Of a stretch of 64,000 bases of DNA, positions 11,193-22,465 are shown one piece after another (within the stretch, counting starts at the first letter, position 1; the number at the start of each line of letters is the position of its first letter). Below the pieces are notes generated by a model. It saw nothing but the letters and a program-made list of their open reading frames with translations. It had not been told where the DNA came from and did not search any database. A program made the position numbers and the translations under genes. Location: contig NC_090183.1 of assembly GCF_024679245.1 (NCBI RefSeq), positions 23,053,855-23,117,854 on the forward strand. The letters run 5' to 3'. This stretch comes from Pseudorasbora parva (taxonomy: Eukaryota > Chordata > Actinopteri > Cypriniformes > Gobionidae).

Positions 11193-11457
11193 GTGGAGGC
11201 TGGGCTCGACGCTTGAAGAAGCGCTCGTCCAGCTTGCTTGGCGGCTGGACGTGCACTTCCTCTTGTGGCCAATCTAAACTCAGCTTGGCCACAGCGCGAG
11301 TCAAGACCTCCACGAGCTCCTCCATAGCCTGCGAGTGGGGTGGCGACTGCCCCACTGCGCCTGCTTCGGTGCTCATTGTCAACGATCCCTCGGAATCGGA
11401 CAGCATGAGCACCTGATCCTCCGCCTCGTGGGAAGAAGCCGCAGCGCGGGCTTCCAC
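11193..11457 (-). pseudogene. Truncated duplicate of DIRS gag (N-terminal part)
   Basis: Carries the same first about 88 residues as the gag at 8567-9685, then runs into unrelated sequence at the duplication joint and stops at 11173. It has no downstream pol, so it is a by-product of the tandem duplication, not a gene. Confidence 0.9.
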
Positions 11458-12960
11458 ACGTGGCGGAAGATCCTCTGAATCGTCAGAGGAAGAGAGAGAT
11501 GCCTCAACATTCCCTAATCCCGCTGACAGATCCAGCTGCGAGCCCCACGACCTGCGGCGCCGCTCTGCCTCGGCAACAGCGGGCCCAGAACCGCGAGGCT
11601 CGCGAGGCTGACCGGCCTCGTCAAAGACCGCCAGCGCAGTACTCTCAGCGGCAGCTAATCACATTCGCCGCAAGCCGCTCCCTCGAGAGCAGCCCGGGCG
11701 TGCTGCACGCCGAGACACTGCACACAGAGCTGGTGTGTGTCCGTGCCCGAAATAAAGCGCGGACAGGGAGGCACACACCGTCTGAACTGCTCGCTCGCCA
11801 TTCTCTACTGATATAATAAGCCCTACGGGACAAAACACCAAATAGACAGACAGAACACAGAGCGCGACCGCTGAAAGCAGGAAGCTGCGTTTGCTTGTGC
11901 CGGCGTCCCTTTATACCTCCAGGTATGCCGTCACTCGTTACGTCATCACGCAACACCAATCAAGATTGGACTTTTTTGATATGAACTCAGCAGCGTCACG
12001 CCGTGGGCGTTCCCCGATGTGTCATCTACGATGACGCAGTGCGAGTTCCCTCGATAAAGGGAACCGTTCTGCAGCACAAACCAATATTTCTGTATAGTAT
12101 GCTTTATTAGTATTTAATGTTTACTAAGTTTGGTCTTTTAATGTCACTGTAGCCTACATTAAGCATGTTAAGCGTTTTCTTTATGGGAGGAAAATGCATG
12201 CTTAATTAAACGCGTTGCGTTAATATTCAGGCCTCATCTGCTTTTCTGTACATAGTATACTTTATTAGTATGGTGTTCACTGCATGTGGTTTGTTAATAA
12301 CACTGTCTTCGTTAATTAAGCCACTTTAAGCTTTTTACACATTTTCATGTTAAGCGTTTTAGAAATACGAGTTTCGCTGTTTTATCTTTTGAAGTTCCTA
12401 AAGGTTTTAGCAGTTTTCATAATGTGAATCAGTTAAAAATGATATCGCCACTGGTAAGTTCTAAAACGCAGCATGAAAATGTGAAAAAAGCTTAACATGG
12501 CTTAATTAACGAAGACAGTGTTAACAAACCACACGTAGTGAACACCAATAAAGCATACTTTGTACAGAAATGCAGATGAGCCCTTAATAGGAACGCAACG
12601 CGTTTGGCATATTCCTCCCATAAAGAAAACGTTTAACGTAGGCTACAGTGACAAAGACCAAACTTAGTAAACATTAAGTCGTAATTAAGTATAGGCCTAC
12701 TATATAGAAAAAATTATTTGTGCAAGCTTTTTCTTTATAACAGTTTTCTATGGGAGGAAACCACTTAGCGTGTAATTAAACACATTGTGTTCATATTCTG
12801 GGCTCAACTGTTTTGCTGTACAGTAGCCTATGGTTTATGATTTTTACAGAGTTTGGTCTTTTAAGATCACTGTCAGTGCATTAAGCCACATTAAGCATTT
12901 TTCACGTTAAGTGTTTTAGAATGTCCCTAGCCACAGACATTCTTTTATATCATTATTCTT
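11193..12960. repeat. 1768-bp tandem duplication, copy 2
   Basis: Second copy of 9421-11188. It begins abruptly inside gag at GTGGAGGCTGGG and ends in the foldback arm at ATCATTATTCTT, after which the sequence returns to unduplicated flank. Confidence 0.93.
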
Positions 12961-13292
12961 TGCTTTAAGAATTTGCTGGGCAATCTGAATCTGTGATTGG
13001 TCTCATTTGCAAAAGAATTGTGTTGCTTTAAAAATCTAATGTGAATGCAGATTACAAAGCATTCACCAAAACCGTGTGTTTTGTATTGATTTACCAAGTT
13101 ATCATAGTAGGTAAAATGAAGTCGGCGTGCCATCTACAGGCCTTTTGGGTGAAGTGTAGGTTGGTAAAAACATGCAAAATGGCCATAACTGCATTTCCCT
13201 TTTTGACAGAATAATGGTGATCAATAATCGTGATTATGATTTTGAGCAAAATTATCGTGATTATCATTTTTACCATTATCGTGCATCTCTAG

Positions 13293-15085
13293 CCCATACT
13301 TTTGTTTATTGTGTTGGCCCAGATGTGGCCCACACCCTGTAAAATGACTCTTATTTATTGTGTTGGCCTAGATCTGGCCCTTCCCAGTTAAAACTTGTAT
13401 TGTTTCATGGGGCCCAGGTCTGTCCCAGCCACTGTAAGACAGATCTGGCTGAGAGTCGGCTGTGTCCCCGGGCCAGATATGGCCCAGAAACTGGCAGTGA
13501 AACACAAATTCAACCATTTAAAAAGAATAAGGGTTTTTATTATAAATGAACAAATACACTTTAATAATATAAACGTATTAACAATGAATAAATACACTAT
13601 ACTATTAACATTTATTAACAACATTTTTTAAAATCACAAAATAACAATGATATTTAATGTATATTATTAAAAGAAAAGCATCATTCTCTTTTACACACAA
13701 ACTCTTTCACTCTCTTTAACACTAAATAATTTCCTTTTGCACAAGTTAAGTCACCTTTAAATATAGTGTTTTATACAGTAAAGAATGTTTCAAAGCAACG
13801 TTCAAAGAAACCAGAAATAATGCAAACAGAGTTCAATTTGGCTGTAAAGCAGCTCTAAAAAGAAAATAGTTTGAAGAAAGCTGAAGTCAGATCAGTTTAA
13901 TAATTGTAAGGTTCATCAATTATAAAAAAAAAAAAGTTAATTTCAACTATAAAGCAGCTCTGGAGTTGCAGTGAAAGCAGTGATGTCAAGCCAGCTTCAC
14001 ATCCAATAGTGTGCAGTCACAATAATATTGTTGATAATATGTGTCTACAACTAAGCAAGCCAGAGGCGACAGTGGCAAGGAACTCCATCAGGTGACCGTT
14101 CTCCACTGGCAAAACAAACAAACATTGTGTGGTTATGATTCCAGGCAGTTGAAGTTGGCCATTTGAACCTGTGCAGAGTACTTCTCTGATTCTCGCGGTC
14201 TGCGCTGTGGTCATCTTAGGGTGCAAGTCCACCATCTGATCTGGATATTGTCTAGATCCGGCTGACTACAGTAACCTTGTGATAAGAATGAGACAGATTA
14301 ATATTACTGTAGATGCCATTCCTCTTAGGATGTAAAAAGTATTCTGTGTTAATGGGAAGTGTTTCTGGTTCTGGTTGACCTAATTTAGGGAGTCTAACAA
14401 TGTGATAGTGTGTTATGTTCATGCTAGGTTAAAGAGATTGGTCTTTAATATGGATTTAAACTGAGTGTTTATAGGAAGACTTATCTTGCTTTTTCTCGAT
14501 TTGCTGCTAATTGGAGGCTGAAGCCACCAGTTTACGGAGCCCTCAATCTCCATTTCAGCGGGATTAACCATGAGGGTTTCTCGATATCCTTTGAATAAAG
14601 GAATACATATGATGTCATTAAGCATGACAATGTTTTAAGTACATAGATTAGATAAATGTTGTTGCCAGAGGTAATGCAGCAGTTTACAACAAGGTCTCAT
14701 TTGTTAACAAGTTAACACGTGTTAAGTAACAAAAATTACATGTTGAAATTACCTAAATGCTGTATTGTGCTTTCTATTCTATGTTAACTAATAATGTAGT
14801 TAACAAATCAAACCTTATTGTATAGTGTTACCAAAATATCTGTAAAAAAGTTTTGGTGTCGAATTCTAAACATTAAGATGAAACTTCAGTTTTTGTTCGC
14901 TCATGATTTTAGTAGCCTATGTTAGGTACTACGTCTACATGTCGTGTAGGCCTACTAATTTTATTCACATACGGGATACGCTTTAATATTTTTCTTTCAC
15001 TCTAAACAAAGTGCACATGCATTCTCGAAGCTGCACTTATTTTGCAGCTTCCTTTGCTTATCTATCAGTGATGCGCGGGTCACTG
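13293..15085. other. Gene-free stretch with dispersed repeat pieces
   Basis: 13310-13510 has several GGCCCAGAT(G/C)TGGCCC-like motifs, a diverged short repeat. The remainder is AT-rich. One block at 14045-14100 is a separate repeat listed below. No gene was recognised. Confidence 0.5.
14045..14100 (+). repeat. Dispersed repeat, shared with 56370-56430
   Basis: AAGCAAGCCAGAGGCGACAG plus TGGCAAGGAACTCCATCAGG closely match 56377-56422. This block is familiar as a dispersed fish repeat that generates spurious exons in gene predictions. Confidence 0.5.
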
Positions 15086-15089
15086 TATA

Positions 15090-16139
15090 TGTGACCGGAT
15101 AAAGTGGTTGTGTGGAGAGCTAGACACCTATGTAGGTTAGCTATACTTACTCCCTTCCTACAGAGGGAGTCTGTAGGCTGACTGCTGTTGCATAGTTTCC
15201 TGCTCAGGTACTATAGGGTGTGGTTAGATATAGGAAGCAGATAAAAGTGGCGTGCAGAGTCGAAGAGTCGTTTTGTTGGTTTGCCCGGTTGGTGTGCGTC
15301 AAGTGCGAGCGGGTATAAGTTGGACAGGAGTGATTTAATTACACAGGTCGGCACAGCGCCGTTGTCCTCAGCTGAAAACAAGGACGGTAAGCGCCTATGA
15401 TTGACTGCATTTGATGCAGTATGATGTTTGGAACCGATATAGTTCAGTTAAAGGTTTTTCTCCTTGTCTTCAGCTGTGAGCTCGAGTAACGAGATTTGTT
15501 CTACTTCACCGGCGACATATGGCTGTTTGTAGCTGTAAACAGTGATGGTAAGCAGCTGATTTTAACCGTGCGTGCTATTTAGGAGGCTTGGCAAACGAGA
15601 ACACACCTTAATAGAGCCGCTTCTCCTCATTCTCAGCCACAATGGTCGCAAATAAGAGATTTAGGAGCCAAGCACCAGTAGTTAATGCAAATAAGAGTGG
15701 GCATCCGTAGTGCAAGGTAGCTATGTATTAATGTAATTATATAATGTAATTCCTAAATGTGGGACACTGTGCAATTGATTTGTATTGTTCTTGCATAAAC
15801 GTGTTGAATTATTGCTGTGGGTAAAATAGATTTTATATATTTATTTTGTGTGGTGTGCATGATGGTGATATTTTGTATGAAACACTATTTTGTAACCCAG
15901 AGAAGGACAATACAAACCAGAAGAAATTGGTGCATTGGGTTTTATGCTGTGTACTCATGATATGTTTGTGATTTGTTACAGAGACTGCTCCTGGGTGTAT
16001 TTGCCACTTTTCCCCGTTAGTATTGTAATTTTATCAATATTGTACCTCCAAGGTTTATTGTATATTTTGTTTATTTGATTTGTTTTTGTTTTTTCCTTTT
16101 ATTTGAATGGTTTGACAAACACTATAACATTGTGCCGCA
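15090..16139 (+). repeat. 5' LTR of gypsy element, truncated
   Basis: Matches 44779-45532 plus 47570-47803 with scattered differences. This copy keeps an extra 68 bp near 15972-16040 that the other lacks. The match stops at GTGCCGCACTG (16139), whereas the 3' LTR continues, so the 3' end of this LTR, the primer site and gag were deleted together. Confidence 0.88.
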
Positions 16140-16159
16140 CTGTGATATTCCCCATCTCA

Positions 16160-17160
16160 TAGGCCAGTGTCCAGTGGTTCATGTAAAGATGGGGGGAAAG
16201 TAGTGGTATGCCTGCTGGAAACGGGCTCTACGGTTTCCACGATAACAGATTTTTTTTGGGTGGAAAATGTTTAATCATGTGAGAAGTCCCTTAAACCCTG
16301 CAGTTGGCTCCAACTACGAGCAGCAAATGGGTATGAAATTCCATACTTAGGTTACCTTGAATTGGATGTGACGGTGTTGGGCATTTTGGTAGTGCGGGAC
16401 CCAACCGATCGGTTTACTCAAAAACAGAAGCGTGCAGTTCCCGGTCTATTAGCTATGAACATCATCCAGAACTTTTATAAAGATTTGTTCGCTGATATAC
16501 CATCAACCTCAGCCCAGGGTTCTTTGGTGGGTAAAGACAGTAGGGTATGGCGACAGGCTTTTACCACATTGCCAGTCCATTGAGAACCTTCATAGTAAAG
16601 GGTGTTTAGACAAGGCTAGATTTCAGAGTTCTGCAGTACACATTCCTGCCGGGTCTCTGAAACCCATCTCCATAGTTTGTCCTAGTGCTGCCAAACTCTC
16701 TCTCCACTCTGTGCTATTAGAGCCGTCCGCAGAGGAAACCCAGCTACCAGTGGGTATTTTGATCTCTAAGGCGTTATTATCCGTGAAGAAAGGGATGGTA
16801 GAAATATCAGTCACGAATGTGAGCTTACAATATGTATGGTTGCAACCGCACACCCTTTTGGGTGCACTCCACGTTGTTCAGGTTATGTCTTCCGGGTGTT
16901 CAGTGAACATTGTGGAAGGGGGTAGTGGGGAACAAGTTGCCGTAGTTCAGTCAGCTGAGATGAAAGCCACTCCCTTAATCGATTGTTCTGGTATGTCTTG
17001 GCCAACTCTATCTGTAGTTCAAGAACACAGAGTAAAGGCACTATTGCAGAAGCACAGTAAGGTTTTCAGTCAGGGGGAGGGGGATATAGGGTATACTACC
17101 TTGGTAGAACATCAGATCTATCTCACTGATGATGTCCCTATTAGGCAGAGATACCGTTGA
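16160..17160 (+). pseudogene. Gypsy protease and PR-RT linker, degenerate
   Basis: The retropepsin core reads CLLETGSTVSTITD near 16210. The catalytic Asp of the D-T/S-G box is replaced by Glu. Downstream are the fragments 16362-16583 (GLLAMNIIQNFY) and 16711-17160, ending in the approach to RT (HSKVFSQGEGDIG and DDVPIRQRYR). An in-frame TGA at 17158 interrupts the path to RT. This is gypsy pol by order and motifs, and several frame changes make it non-functional. Confidence 0.8.
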
Positions 17161-18100
17161 CTGCCTCCCTCCCAGTACGACCAAGTTAAAGCCCATATCC
17201 AGCAGCTGTTGGAGACAGAAATTGTGAAACCTATTTGTCGCCTATAATCATTGTACAAAAGAAAGGGGGAGACCTTAGACTCTGTGTTGACTACCGGCTC
17301 TTGAATGCAAAGACGAAGAAGGACGCTTATCCACTTCCCCGTATAGATGAGTCCTTGGATGCATTGACGGGGCGAAGTGGTTTTCAACATTAGATCTTGC
17401 AAGTGGTTACAACCAAGTGCCAGTTGCAGAAGCGGACAAGGCCAAGACAGCATTTTGTACACCTTTTGGACTCTTTGAGTTTAATCGTATGCCGTTTCGC
17501 CTTTGTAATTCGCCGAGCACATTCCAGAGGTTGATGGAGAGGATTTTTGGAGATCAAAGCTTTCAATCGTTACTTCTTTACTTGGATGATATTATCATTT
17601 TTTCGACCTCTTTCGATGAACACTTGAGGCGCTTGGAACTTGTCTTTGACCGTCTGCACAGTAACCACCTCAGGTTAAAACCATCTAAATGCCACTTCTT
17701 TCAAAGAGAGGTAAAATATCTGGGACATGTCGTTTCTGCCTCAGGGGTAGCCACTGATCCAGCTAAAGTCAAAGCAGTAGCAGAATGGAAACAGCCAGCC
17801 ACTACAAAGGAATTAAGAACTTTTCTGGGGTTTGCATCATACTACCGTCATTTTGTGGAGGGCTTTGCAAAGATTGCCACGCCACTACATAGACTGGTTG
17901 CCCAGGTGGAAACAGGTGCTAATAAGTCCACGTCCCGGGCCAATGCCTTGGGGGATAATTGGACCTCAGAGTGCCAGCAGAGTTTTCAGACTCTACAAAG
18001 CCGTCTGATTAGCACCACCATCTTAGCATATGCGGATTTAAAAAAAAAAAAACGTTTGTCTTGGAAGTTGATGCAAGCCTTGCTGGGCTCGGCGCCGTCC
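17161..18100 (+). pseudogene. Gypsy reverse transcriptase, degenerate
   Basis: The first 250 bp ([16 protein letters not shown]) carry stops and shifts. From 17417 the palm domain is clean for 228 codons: NQVPVAEADKAKTAFCTPFG, FRLCNSPSTFQRLM, the catalytic LLYLDDIIIFS near 17580, then YLGHVVSASGV and the thumb LRTFLGFASYYRHFVEGFAK. It would copy element RNA into DNA in an intact element. A poly-A run at 18039-18050 shifts the frame into RNase H. The L2 and BEL inserts lie downstream. Confidence 0.9.
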
Positions 18101-18573
18101 TAGCCCAAGAGCAAGATAGATGGACATAGGAAGCCGATTGCTTTTGCTAGTAGAGGTTTGCGCCCGACTGAGAGAAACATGTCCAACTATAGTTCCCGTA
18201 AGTTGGAGCTTCTAGCCCTAAATGAGCAATAACCAGCAAATTTAGGGAGTACCTTTTAGGTGCAAAGTTTGTGGTCTTTACTGACAATAACCCATTAAGT
18301 TATTTGCAGACGGCTAAGTTGGGGGCCGTAGAACAGCGTTGGGCCTCAGAGCTAGCAATGTTTGACTTTGAAATTAGGTACCGCCCAGGCTCTGCAAACA
18401 GAAATGTGGATGTACTTTCCAGGCTGCCGGCTACGTTTTCCATCGCTACTGTGGCCCCGGGTTTAGAGGTCCCCCAAGTCCTCCTGAGTGTTGATGCTAG
18501 TAGGACACAAACCCTGTGCCAAGAGACCAGTGCCTTACCAACTCGACGGAATGCCGACTTGCAAGTTCTGTAG
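18050..18573 (+). pseudogene. Gypsy RNase H, degenerate
   Basis: Catalytic-core remnants are LEVDASLAGLGAVLAQEQ (about 18060-18110) and VFTDNNPLSYL (18270), with the C-terminal YRPGSANRNVDVLSRLP box that precedes integrase. The first part ends at a stop (18127-18129) and the second is in another frame, so the domain is broken. RNase H would remove element RNA during reverse transcription. Confidence 0.85.
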
Positions 18574-18768
18574 ATGGAGGACCCGGCTATTGGGCCATTT
18601 ATCCATTTCTGAAAACAAGGAGCAATCCCGACAAAATCGAAATGGATGCTACTGCCCCCGGAGGGCCAGAAACTGCTTAAGCATTGGCCAAAGATTTGGT
18701 GTCAGAATGGAGTGTTTTATCGCAGCATTTGACTGCCGGGGTACAGTAGAGAGACGTTTCAGCTCATT

Positions 18769-19356
18769 TTGCCACAGTGCCTAAAAAAGGAAGTCTTGAG
18801 AGGTCTGCATGATGACCATGGACATCAAGGTATAGAACGCACAACCCGCCTTATTAGAGAAAGATGTTTATGGCCTGGTATGTCTCGAGAAATCGAGAAT
18901 TACTGGCAAGAGTGTGGCCATTGCGTTGTGGCAAAAGCTGTCCGTCCACAGGTGAGAACCTTTCCGATTGTACTAACCTGACTGCGTCCAAACCTCTGGA
19001 AGTTGTAGCCATCGATTTCACCACCTTGGAAAAAGTAACAGATGGCCATGAACATGTACTGATAGCGACAGATGTGTTCTCAAAGTTCACCCAGGCATAT
19101 CCAGCTCGTGATCAGAAGGCCAGCACAGTAGCTAAACTACTCACAGAGGGTTGGTTTTATCGTTATGGGGTACCCAAGCGTCTTCATAGTGATCAGGGCT
19201 GGAGTTTTGAGGGAGACCTTATGAAACAGTTGTGCCAGTTGTACAACATTGCTAAGAGTAGAACGACACCATATCATCCCGAGGGTAACGGGCAGTGCGA
19301 GAGATTTAATCGCACACTACACGATCTACTTCGCTCGTTACCACCGGAACAGAAAC
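18769..19356 (+). pseudogene. Gypsy integrase, 5' part, cut by LINE insertion
   Basis: The N-terminal zinc-binding HHCC domain is visible: HDDHGHQGIERTTRLI, then [10 protein letters not shown] and CGHCVVAKA. It is followed, after a frame change, by the DDE core ([38 protein letters not shown]). The domain stops being gypsy at 19356, where L2 sequence begins in the same frame, and it resumes at 24690. The C-terminal region contains no recognisable chromodomain. Confidence 0.9.
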
Positions 19357-20393
19357 TTGCCCTCCAGTGGTTCAGGTCTTACCTCTCTGGTAGGTCCTAC
19401 AGGGTGTCATGGAGAGGTGTAGTGTCTAAGTCACATCATCTAGCTACTGGGGTTCCCCAGGGCTCAGTCCTTGGACCACTTCTTTTCTCCATCTACATGT
19501 CATCATTAGGTTCCGTCATTCAGAAACATGGCTTTTCCTATCACTTGTATGCTGATGACACTCAACTCTACTTCTCATTTCAACCAGATGATCCTACAGT
19601 CAGTGTTCGTATCGCTGCCTGTCTGACAGACATTTCTGACTGGATGAAAGAGCATCATCTTAAACTCAATCTTGCAAAGACAGAATTACTTGTTTTCTCA
19701 ACCAACCCAGCACTTCATCAAAATTTCTCCATTCAGCTTGGTTCATCGACCATAACTCCATCAAGGACAGCCAGGAAACTTGGAGTTGTGATTGATGACC
19801 AGTTAAACTTCACTGACCACATTACTGCAACAGCCCGGGCCTGCAGATTTGCTTTATACAACATTAGAAAGATTAGACCCTTCCTATCAGAACAGGCTGC
19901 ACAACTCCTGGTTCAAGCTCTTGTTCTCTCCAGACTGGACTATTGTAATGCTCTTCTGGCTGGGCTTCCAGCATGCACTATCAAACCCTTGCAGCTGATC
20001 CAGAATGCAGCGGCAAGAGTGGTCTTTAGTGAGCCGAAGAGAACGCATGTTACGCCTCTCTTCATCAAACTGCACTGGTTGCCAATGGCTGCTCGCATCA
20101 AATTCAAGGCACTAGTTCTCGCCTACAAAACAACCACTGGCTCTGCACCAATATACCTAACCTCACTTGTTCAGACTTACACACTCTCCAGAAGCTTGCG
20201 TTCTGCGAATGAGCGGCGCCTCGTGGTTCCATCCCAAAGAGGCATGAAATCGCTCTCACGGACATTTTCCTGGACCGCTCCCACCTGGTGGAATGACCTG
20301 CCGATCTCAATTCGTGCTGCCGAGTCTGTAGCCATTTTTAAAAAACATCTTAAGACACATCTTTTCCAATTGCACTTTTCCTATTGCACTTGA
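19357..20393 (+). pseudogene. L2 LINE ORF2 fragment (RT 3' half)
   Basis: Encodes the RT palm onwards: [18 protein letters not shown], the catalytic [13 protein letters not shown] near 19545, then the L2-type C terminus with [27 protein letters not shown] and [13 protein letters not shown], ending at a stop at 20391. The endonuclease and the RT fingers are absent through 5' truncation. By chance it is in frame with the upstream gypsy integrase, so 18864-20393 reads as one 509-codon hybrid frame. Confidence 0.92.
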
Positions 20394-20907
20394 CCAATAC
20401 AGAATAGCACTTACTGATCACCACAGCAACGACCAAAAAGCGCACACTCCTGGATCATATCTACGTCTCTCATCCGGATTTGTGCCTTTCGGCGGGTATG
20501 TTACATAGTTATCATAGCTACCAAAATCCAGTGTTCTGTATTTTGCGTACGTGAGTTTTTGCTGTCGATGGCTATTGCTGCGCGTTTAGCTAGAATGCCA
20601 TACAAAAACCAACCCATTGGGCCACTGAATCCGCATTAACGACAACAGTTGGGGCATCAGCCTTAGTCCTAATGGGTTGTTATCATAGCTATAAAAATCC
20701 AGTGTTTTGTATTTTCCGTACGTGAGTATTTGTTGTAGCTGGCTATAAAAAAAAGAAAAGAAAAAAAAAGAAAAAAAAAGTTGTGTACTGTGCTAATTAA
20801 TTGAGATTTCTTACAGCTCTTACAGGTTGTTGGCCTTGTTTGTTTCATTGCTTCTATTGCTCTACCCTTTTTTGTAAGTCGCTTTGGATAAAAGCGTCTG
20901 CTAAATG
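20394..20907 (+). other. L2 3' UTR
   Basis: Non-coding tail of the LINE. It contains an AAAAG-rich run at 20745-20785 and ends in TTTGTAAGTCGCTTTGGATA with AAAGCGTCTGCTAAATG, the conserved L2 3' box. Confidence 0.8.
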
Positions 20908-20912
20908 ATTAA

Positions 20913-21286
20913 TGTGGCAAGGGGGGCGTGGTTCAGCGAGGTCTGCAGCGGGAGAGAGAGCCGCGGGACGAGCGGTAAGTGAGTGGGTTGGACGCAGATT
21001 AATAACACCTGTCTCTTGTTCCAGTAATGAGCGCGGAGAGGGTATAAAACCTCGGCGGAACCAGAGACCAGGGAGAGAGAGAGACGGACGGTTGATGCTG
21101 AAACACAGACTGAGAAACCGGAAGCCGGAAGTACCGACCCGGAAGTGATCGCGAGTGTTTGGAGTAGGAAAGAATCTCCACACTTCTAAGTGTGCTTTTG
21201 AATATTGAGTTAAGAAATAAAAGAACATCAACCGTCCAGCCGACCCCCGTGTCCTCTTCCTTCCTCACATTAAGAACTTTGTTACA
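20913..21286 (+). repeat. 5' LTR of Gmr1-like element
   Basis: Bounded TGTGGCAAGG...TTGTTACA. It contains a TATA box (GGTATAAAACC near 21040) and AATAAA (in GAAATAAAAGAAC near 21215), consistent with promoter and polyadenylation function. Confidence 0.95.
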
Positions 21287-21306
21287 TTGGTGCCGAAACC
21301 CGGGAG
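21287..21306 (+). promoter_or_regulatory. tRNA primer binding site of Gmr1-like element
   Basis: TTGGTGCCGAAACCCGGGAG directly abuts the 5' LTR. The TGG start is complementary to a tRNA 3' CCA. The tRNA species was not determined. Confidence 0.8.
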
Positions 21307-21328
21307 GAAGTAGGACAGCGCCGCCGCC

Positions 21329-22465
21329 ATGCAGACGCCCTCCGCCTCGCCATTTGCGGACATTATTACATCCCTCGCGGTCCTCCATCAGGACCAACAC
21401 CAAGCCATGCTGGACCTTCGGGCAGACCAGGAGCGCCGCTTCGAGGCCATTGTCCGAGGCCAGCAAGAGGACCGCGAGAAGTTCCGGAGCTGGATCGACC
21501 GGGAGGCTCGCACCGAAGCCGCCGGGCTCGCCAGCGCACCGGTCCACGTGCCCCTACACAAAATGGGGCCACAGGATGACCCAGAGGCGTTCGTTGACCT
21601 CTTTCAAAAGGCCGCGGAGGCCTGCGGGTGGCCCCGGGCACAGTGGCCGGTGCGCCTGATACCACTGCTGACAGGCGAGGCCCAGGCGGCTGCACAACAG
21701 CTACCGGTGGCGAACCTCCTGGACTATGATGACCTAAAGAAGGCCATCCTCCAGCGGGTCGGCCGCTCCCCGGAGCAACACCGACAGAGGTTCCGCTCCC
21801 TGGAGTGGGGGGAGGCCGGCCGACCCTTCGCGATGGCCCAACAGCTCCGGGACTCATGCCGCAGATGGCTCCTGGCCGGCGGAAGCGACGTGGACCACAT
21901 CGTCGATCTGGTGGTACTGGAGCAGTTCATCGCTCGGCTCCCAAGGAAAACTGCCGAGTGGGTCCAGTGCCACCGGCCCACGTCGCTGGAGACGGCCAGC
22001 CACCTGGCGGAGGACCACCTGGTGGCGTGCCAGGGGGTCGGCGCACCCCTTTTAACCTCTCGCTCTCTCTCTCCCCCCTCTGTGTCTCCCTCTCCTCCTA
22101 TCCCTCTCCCTAGGTCCCGCCCTCCGGGCCCTCCTCGGATTCCCCCCAGAGGCCGGGGTGGGATGGGCCCTGGACCGCTCGGGAGTTCGCGGGCTCCGCC
22201 CAGGGGGGCGGGGCTGCTGGGGATGGGGGGTGATAGTGGCTCTGGTTCCGCGCCCTCCCCGCGCTCATTGTCCAACCCACAACCCGCAGGGGCGGCGGGT
22301 AGGCCTGGGCTGGCCTGCTGGCGGTGCGGTGATCCGGATGGACATCGGGACAATGATCCGGATCCCGGACGTCCAGCGGACCACCCCCGATCAAGCAGGA
22401 GAGTACCAAGTTCCTGTAAGTATCAAGGGGGGTACATATCAGGCCTTGGTGGATTCAGGATGTAA
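21329..22465 (+). CDS. Gmr1-like Gag with SCAN-like region
   Basis: 378-codon frame starting at an ATG in excellent context (GCCGCCATGC) 42 bp after the LTR. The N terminus is a probable coiled coil (HQAMLDLRADQERRFEAIV). A capsid-like part follows (DPEAFVDLFQKAAEACGW, WPVRLIPLLTGEAQAAAQQL). Residues about 145-235 (HRQRFRSLEW through EWVQCHRP and HLAEDHL) resemble the SCAN domain, which is known to derive from Gmr1-type Gag. A Pro/Arg-rich stretch and a partial zinc knuckle (CWRCGDPDGH, last Cys not in place) come next. The last residues are out of frame relative to the protease, so Gag is essentially whole but its C terminus is disturbed near 22330-22390. Confidence 0.88.
   Translation: MQTPSASPFADIITSLAVLHQDQHQAMLDLRADQERRFEAIVRGQQEDREKFRSWIDREARTEAAGLASAPVHVPLHKMGPQDDPEAFVDLFQKAAEACGWPRAQWPVRLIPLLTGEAQAAAQQLPVANLLDYDDLKKAILQRVGRSPEQHRQRFRSLEWGEAGRPFAMAQQLRDSCRRWLLAGGSDVDHIVDLVVLEQFIARLPRKTAEWVQCHRPTSLETASHLAEDHLVACQGVGAPLLTSRSLSPPSVSPSPPIPLPRSRPPGPPRIPPRGRGGMGPGPLGSSRAPPRGAGLLGMGGDSGSGSAPSPRSLSNPQPAGAAGRPGLACWRCGDPDGHRDNDPDPGRPADHPRSSRRVPSSCKYQGGYISGLGGFRM

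Larger units (their letters stand above)
4451..13292. mobile_element. Large foldback (hAT-like) element split by DIRS
   Basis: The left arm, about 4451-4886, reappears in inverted orientation at about 12770-13292. Shared blocks include the CACGATAATGG terminus, the run of AATCACGATTATT motifs, and AGGCCTGTAGGTGGCA against its complement. The right end reads GTGCATCTCTAG, whose complement starts TAGAGATGCAC, as hAT termini often do. The element has no recognisable transposase, so it is probably non-autonomous. It was interrupted by a DIRS element and then partly duplicated (9421-12960). No clean 8-bp target duplication was found, which leaves the superfamily uncertain. Confidence 0.6.

Noticed and set aside
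15090..16139. Host gene exons suggested by splice-like GGTAAG and CAG motifs
   Set aside because: The whole stretch recurs at 44779 as the other LTR, so it is LTR sequence.
21366..22409. Long minus-strand and alternative frames opposite Gag
   Set aside because: GC-rich shadow frames of the Gmr1-like gag with no domain and no start or splice support.
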